Of a DNA stretch of 64,000 bases, positions 58,940-64,000 are shown one piece after another. The stretch is from Hsuehochloa calcarea. Taxonomy: Eukaryota > Streptophyta > Magnoliopsida > Poales > Poaceae. The notes below the pieces were generated by a model. It searched no databases, was not told the DNA's origin, and worked only from the letters and a program-made list of their open reading frames with translations. The DNA is taken from positions 37,537,662-37,601,661 of the forward strand of contig CM070604.1 of NCBI GenBank assembly GCA_036346395.1, given 5' to 3'. The first letter of the stretch is position 1. Every line of letters starts with the position of its first letter. A program made the position numbers and the translations under genes.

Positions 58940-60294
58940 TTAAGCATTTAAGCGCATTTTGGTACCCAAAACTTGGTTGGGTCCACGAATGTTAGTCACA
59001 ATAGATTTGGGCACCCAAATGGCCCTAGTATTAGTTTTATGTGAACTAACTATTCTAGCAAACACATTTCTATTTTTATCTTTCCTAAGCAAATAATGAT
59101 CATTATAAATAAAATAGCTTAGGAGTGACACCTTTGGGACATTGTTTACCAATATGCCCATTTTCCCGGCAATTGTAGCAAGTTGGGACTTTGCTTCCCC
59201 TACTTGTTTTTATTTCTTGCTTCTTGCCGGTTTGCCTCAATTTTGAATGTCTAGTCTTGACATCCACTTGATTTGGGCACACCGAGGCAAAGTGGCCCTT
59301 CTTGTTGCAACCAAGGCACTTGACATTCTTCGTGTGTCTTTCATTGTGCCTTGTCTTGCTATTCTCCTTTTTCTTAGGAGTGAAGCCGATTCCACTCTTA
59401 TCTTGCAAGCGTTTTTTCTTGCTCAATATTTCGTCAAGAGTGGCCTTCCCTTTTTGGCTTCTTTCCAAGTCATTCTTCCTCTACAAGATTAGTATCACAA
59501 GATATGGAGGAAATAGGGGTATCCACTTTAGAGCAACAAGGCATATCAATTAAATCCTCACATGAGGTGGATATACTAACCTTAGATGAAATGCAAGAGC
59601 TAGGAGCTATGCATGGCATATCATCTAATAAATTACATTCAATGCCTATATCCACCTTAGAGCTACTTAGATTATTTAGGAGGAGAGCTTCATGTTCATC
59701 TTTTAAAACATCATAATCATTTTGAAGCGAGACATACTCTTTCTTCAAAACTTTGAATTTTAATTTCTCCTTTCCTAAATATTCATTGAGCTCTTCTAGC
59801 ATATCCATCAACTCATCATATGAAGGCTCATCGTTTTCGTTTACCTCATTATTACCTTGAGCCATGAAGCATCGAGTTGATGTGGAGGGAGTGGAGGAGT
59901 CCTCATAATCGTCGGAGTTTGAGATTGAGCATTCTTCTCCCGACGACCGTTCATATGTGCAATCTTCACTTGTGGAAGTGGACAATTCATATTTATCTTG
60001 AATTTAGGTCCACATCTCATGAGCGCTCTTGAGATTGCATATGGCATCAAAAATATCTATACTCAAAGCACTAAATAAAACGTTAGTAGCTTGAGCATCG
60101 AGATGCGAGCATTTCTCTTCCTCATTGGTTGGAGCAAGAGGATCCTTTGGGGGAGAAAAGCCCGCATCTACAATCCGCCATATATTTAGGCCCATGGCCT
60201 TAAAATAATAAATCATGCAGATTTTTCAATATGCATAATTTGTGCCATCAAAAATAGGTGCTTTACCTAGGTGCACTAAATCTCTAGTCGCCAT
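58940..60294 (-). pseudogene. Copia (SIRE/Maximus-like) gag of element B
   Basis: The start ATG (60294) gives MATRDLVHLGKAPIFDGTNY, a typical copia gag opening, but the next conserved Trp is a TGA stop. YFKAMGLNIWRIVDAGF and NVLFSALSIDIFDAI follow, and then a second stop. The middle of gag is missing: sequence jumps to an acidic Ser-rich region and the SIRE-typical CFMAQG, PSYDELMDMLEELNEYLGKEK coiled coil. Two zinc knuckles follow (CLGCNKKGHFASVC, CYNCRENGHIGKQC), then WVPKSIVTNIRGP, and it ends before the protease. It is a non-functional, internally deleted gag. Confidence 0.82.
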
Positions 60295-60337
60295 CCTTTA
60301 CTCTCTAGACGTTTAAGTCTAATCAACGAGAGACCAA

Positions 60338-60349
60338 GCTCTGATACCA
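60338..60349 (-). other. Primer-binding site of element B
   Basis: TGGTATCAGAGC lies on the minus strand two bases inside the 5' LTR end (...CCGTACA). Confidence 0.9.
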
Positions 60350-60351
60350 CT

Positions 60352-60606
60352 TGTACGGTCGAGGTGGCCGACTAGAGGGGGGTGAATAGGCGATTTTAAA
60401 AATCTTTATCGGGCTAAACCAATATATAAATGCGGAAGCTAATAGCGAATTGGTTTTGCATAATTAAAACCTAAATCAACTAGGCTCAACTAAGTGCACC
60501 GACAAAACAAGAGAGCAATCATACAATGATATATAAGCAATTAAAGCATGTAATGTAAATTGCTCAAAGTAAAGTACAAGTAAAACAAGATGGACACAAT
60601 TATATT
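60352..60606 (-). repeat. Element B 5' LTR, terminal 255 bp
   Basis: It is near-identical to 42136-42390, with only G/A and C/T differences seen. Element C interrupts it at 60607; the remainder should lie past 64000. Confidence 0.85.
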
Positions 60607-62415
60607 TGTTGGACCGAAAAGGCGACTAGAGGGGGGGGGTGAATAGGAGCACGCTCACTTTTTCCCAAAATAATGAATTCAACACAATTTCACTCCAATA
60701 GCTATGATGAAGCTACGAAGATCAATATACCAGTACAGCGGAAGACTAGTATTGAATCCAATTAAATCCCCTAAGTAAAAACACAAAATCAACTAAGATT
60801 GCAAAGACTCACAACACGCAAGCGGTCGGACCTCTCACCCAACCGGTCGGACCGATTGTCGGGCGGATCGACCGGCGTTGTCTTGCGGTCGGACCGCTCC
60901 AAAATCGGTATGACCGGTGATGATCGCGGTCGAATGCCGTATCCTACGTAACCGATCCAAACAAGAAAATCACCGATGACGGTTGCAATTAGGTGAAACT
61001 TTTGATTCTCAACTCCAATCTTTATGAAACTTTGCACACACCTTCTATATGCTATTGAGGACCTATTCCAATCGAATATTATGATAATTCTTGGAACGAT
61101 ATTGAGCAAATTGCCAATTGATTAACAGAAGGTCTAAAACCGGGCAAGAACGAAAACTTGATCCTAATGCTTGTTCGTGAGAGATTGATGATCAAGATGA
61201 TGCTAGATAGATTCACACATATCACGACAAGCTAATTCACGTGAAAGAATCAATCACAAACTCGCGGATCAAAGAAAGCCCTAAAATCACGAAATTGAAA
61301 GCAAGAACGAAAAGAGACTTATCTCAAGCAAACCTTGCATAGATTGATTTCGTGATTGAAGCTGGATTACATCCACACCATCATGGATCAGTGGACAATC
61401 AAAGATCACGAAATTCGCCACAAACCATCAAGAGCCCTAGCCTCCACCTCAACTCCCCTAAAGACAATTAGGGTTTTGAAACATAAAAAGGCGAGAGAGA
61501 AAAAAGCTCGATGGTGCAGCCACCACCTCCCCCTATTTATAGTGGAGGCCTAGACTCCTAGGGTTTGACTCCATTGGGCTCCCGTTAAGGCCCACTAACT
61601 AACGGGTCACACACGCACGCTTCGCAAAGCGCCGTCTTTAACCTTTTGACCTAAAACCGCTTCACCATGCGTCATGGATTTGCCAATAGGTCACCCTTGT
61701 CCATCTTGTGTCACGCTTGAGTCATTGACTCACCCGCATCGCCGATCGCTCGACCTCAACTCTCCAAGTCTAGTCCCGATTCTCCTCGCCGTTGACCGTC
61801 GTTGACCACCAAGCAACCTGCACAACCACAGACAAGCAAACACGAATTCGGGAACAAGTTCTTCACAACTTGACCCATGTTAGTCAAAATATGCATCATG
61901 CAAATCATATGCCATGAAACCAATGACTTTGACCTAACAAATCAACATCGCCACGGTTGGCCGACGTTCAAGTAGAAACCGGTCGACCGCTCCAGTTAGC
62001 GGTCGGACCGCTTGGGCGGCCGGACCGCTCCTCGTGAGCGGTCGGACCGCCTTGGGACTTAGCCGAATTTCAACCCTCGAAAATCCAAACCCATCTGGAA
62101 ACTTTAAACCAATAGAACTTTTTATCGAGACTCCAAAAATCATGAGACCAAGTGCATTAGGATCCCTCACTTGCCTACAACACCTATTTTTGGCCCACTG
62201 CTTTTGACCACTTTGGTCACCGCCGTCCGATCGCCCCACATGGCCGGGCCCGACCGATTTGGGACCGGCTCGGACCACGATGCAAGGACCGGCCGGACCG
62301 CCTCGCCCAATGGCTTTGTAACTTTGTCGAAAACACGTGAAACGACAAACCGTAAACGCCATTGCCAATTGTCACATCATCCTAAGATCCGGAACATATC
62401 CCCATGAAATCCACA
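60607..62415 (-). repeat. 3' LTR of element C, 1.8 kb
   Basis: On the plus strand it runs tgttggaccgaaaagg...gaaatccaca, giving TG...CA ends. It has a TATA box TATAAATA (minus strand 61541-61534) and clusters of CGGTCGGACCG quasi-palindromes at 60820-60930, 61975-62050 and 62220-62310. The end CACCCCCC-CTCTAGTCG resembles the end of the element B LTR. Confidence 0.75.
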
Positions 62416-62426
62416 ATCTCCCCCTT
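62416..62426 (-). other. Polypurine tract of element C
   Basis: On the minus strand AAGGGGGAGAT directly precedes the LTR TGTGG. Confidence 0.75.
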
Positions 62427-63269
62427 GATGAACACATTGGCAATTATCCAGAAAATGAAGGTAAGAGGTTTGAAAACGAGTTTACTCGTAGTTTTCGCAC
62501 AAAGGCACAACTTGGTCCATAAGCAAGAAAAAGCAATGAAAATGACCAAGCTGGCATCGTAATAGTATAGGCATGTGAGACAAGGCAAAAGAAAGCATAA
62601 AACTTTGATTTCCGAAAAGGGTCAAAATTCTCACATGAGGTCCATATGAAAGAACAATTGTTCAATTGACCTATGATCATTGTGAGTATAAAAGAATGCA
62701 ATTCAAGTTCAGAATATTCAATAAGACAATAAGAATGCAACTCAAGAACTCCCCTCACTATGATCCTTAATTTTCAAATTTTCGCCCCCTTTGTATAAAC
62801 TTCTCCCCAATAAAGAAAAATCTTCTTATTAACACATCTTCTCTTCTCATTTAACACATCTTCTCCCCTTTGACAATGGATTCATCAAGGAATCACGCCT
62901 TCCTCTCATCCGAGATAATAAATATAGAATAAAGGAAGAAGCGAAACAAAAGAAGCATAAAGAGGAATATGCATGAAGTGCAATGGAGTGGCTTCAATTT
63001 TTGTATTTTTCAATTTTTGATTACAAGAAGCTTTGGAGATTACCCAAAAGAACAAGCTAGTATCTCTAATATTGCACAAACAAGATACCAAGCCCGACAA
63101 ATAGCTTAGCAAGATCATGGTAAGACATATATATCAAAACTAAGCACAAAGGCTCAAAAGTAAAGCAGTAGATTTGATCAATTTAAGCAACGCTTCAAAT
63201 TCAGCAAGTTCATCAACAGGGATCCTAAAGTGAAATTGGCCATGTCAAAATTGGATATTTAGGATCCTC
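62427..63269 (-). other. 3' untranslated region of element C
   Basis: This AT-rich sequence has no conserved coding block and lies between the deleted reverse transcriptase and the polypurine tract. Confidence 0.55.
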
Positions 63270-63982
63270 AAAACCAGGGGGTTGCTTAACATACACTTCC
63301 TCATCTATGAAACCATTTAAAAGGCACTTTTAACATCCATCGATATAATTTAAAATCTTTTGATGCAAAGAAATGCAAGCGAGAATGCGAATGGCTTCTA
63401 GTCTAGCAACGAGCAAATGTCTCATCAAAATCTAACCCTCAACTTGGTCAAAACCACGAGCTACCAATCGGCCTTGTTTCTAACCACGTAACCATCCTCA
63501 CCTTGTTTATTCTTAAACACCCAACGGGTTCCTATAACATTATGACCACTAGGGGGTTCTACTAGGTTCCAAACTTTGTTTCTTTCAAAATTCTCTAACT
63601 CCTCATGCATGGCATTTACCCAGCTCAGAATCAGATAAAGCATGTGATATATCGCGGGGTTCAAAAGAAGCAACAAAAGTCGAATGAGAGTAGAGATTTG
63701 GATCATTATACCCGAGCGAGTGACTCGCTCATGTAGATTACCTATTATCTGCTCCGAGGATCTTTGTCTTTGAATGCGAAGTGGAGCGCCCGGGTGAGAT
63801 ACCGCTTTCTTCGACCTCCAGTGATGCTGATGATGAAGATGCAGCAGAGCCTCAATCAATGTGAAGTAGACGTAGCGAGGTTCTTGTATCAATATGGGCG
63901 CTTGAAGAGCAGCAGATGAAGGAATGATATTAGCTTCGTCCTCATCTTCCTCCACAAAAATACTCTCACACCAGTAAATCAT
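63270..63982 (-). pseudogene. Copia reverse transcriptase fragment of element C
   Basis: Minus-strand blocks are AMHEELENFERNKVWNLVEP and HNVIGTRWVFKNKQGEDG (63620-63480), the start of the copia reverse transcriptase. After a break comes EVYVKQPPGFEDP (near 63270-63310). The YVDD core and everything after it are missing. Frameshifts occur upstream as well. Confidence 0.82.
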
Positions 63983-64000
63983 CTCAGAGTAATAGATCTA

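Larger units (their letters stand above)
42136..60606 (-). mobile_element. Element B: pol-less copia (SIRE/Maximus-like) with about 4.4-kb LTR
   Basis: Minus-strand order is 5' LTR end (60606-60352, cut by element C), primer-binding site (60349-60338), gag (60294-58940), untranslated region, polypurine tract (58673-58665), then a 3' LTR running 58664-55818 and 43681-42136, split by element A. The last ~250 bp of both LTRs agree except for three or four transitions. No protease, integrase or reverse transcriptase lies between gag and the polypurine tract, so the element depends on others to move. A possible 5-bp flank gtgtg (42131-42135) cannot be checked, since the other end is outside the window. 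The alternative is that 55818-58664 is internal sequence and the LTR is only 42136 to about 43520. Confidence 0.7.
60607..64000 (-). mobile_element. Element C: copia (SIRE/Maximus-like), partial
   Basis: Its 3' LTR (60607-62415), polypurine tract and a piece of reverse transcriptase are in the window on the minus strand; the 5' part lies beyond 64000. RNase H and most of reverse transcriptase are missing between 63270 and the 3' untranslated region, so it is internally deleted. It inserted into the 5' LTR of element B. The left flank 5-mer is atatt (60602-60606); its partner is outside the window. Confidence 0.78.

Noticed and set aside
61931..61939. LTR boundary at gacctaaca in element C
   Set aside because: A polypurine tract at 62416-62426 followed by TG places the LTR start at 62415, so this CA is internal.

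Overview
This is plant nuclear DNA, almost certainly from a grass (Poaceae). The repeats resemble those of rice and its relatives, but I cannot name the species. The evidence is one long intron-rich eukaryotic gene with GT-AG introns, Mutator, hAT and CACTA DNA transposons, and Ty1/copia and Ty3/gypsy retrotransposons whose primer-binding sites match plant initiator Met-tRNA. There are no prokaryotic operons and no functional RNA gene that I can support.

Layout. (1) 1-6.0 kb, minus strand: a decayed Mutator-like (MULE) transposase, then a plant mobile domain (PMD) coding unit, then a small GRF-zinc-finger-like unit. (2) 6.0-8.5 kb: no recognisable gene. (3) 8.5-12.7 kb, minus: a short-LTR copia element whose pol carries a 594-bp solo LTR with perfect target-site duplications. 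(4) 13.2-33.4 kb, minus: the only clear host gene, a kanadaptin-like FHA-domain protein. I could place twelve exons that join without a frame break (766 codons plus stop). The introns, one of them 10.4 kb, hold solo LTRs, copia fragments, hAT elements, two MITEs, a CACTA end and a tRNA-like SINE candidate. (5) 34.2-38.9 kb, minus: a gypsy element with an intact RNase H-integrase-chromodomain ORF. (6) 39-42.1 kb, plus: an LTR-like region with a 77-bp tandem array, followed by a broken gypsy gag-like ORF. (7) 42.1-64 kb: a nest of retrotransposons. Element B (minus, copia SIRE/Maximus-like) has gag but no pol. It interrupts the gag-like ORF of region 6. Element A (12.1 kb gypsy, plus, 3.2-kb LTRs, perfect 5-bp target duplication) sits inside the 3' LTR of B. 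Element C (copia, minus) sits inside the 5' LTR of B and runs off the window.

How it fits together. The single host gene is probably expressed and correctly spliced despite its transposon load, since every exon is open and every junction is canonical. The other coding sequences belong to mobile elements, most of them broken by 1-2 bp indels and stops. The most unusual arrangement is element B. It is a gag-only retrotransposon, and its 3' LTR appears to be about 4.4 kb long and to carry an accessory ORF with its own TATA box and a leader intron. The target-site duplications give the insertion order: gypsy gag-like element first, then B, then A and C.
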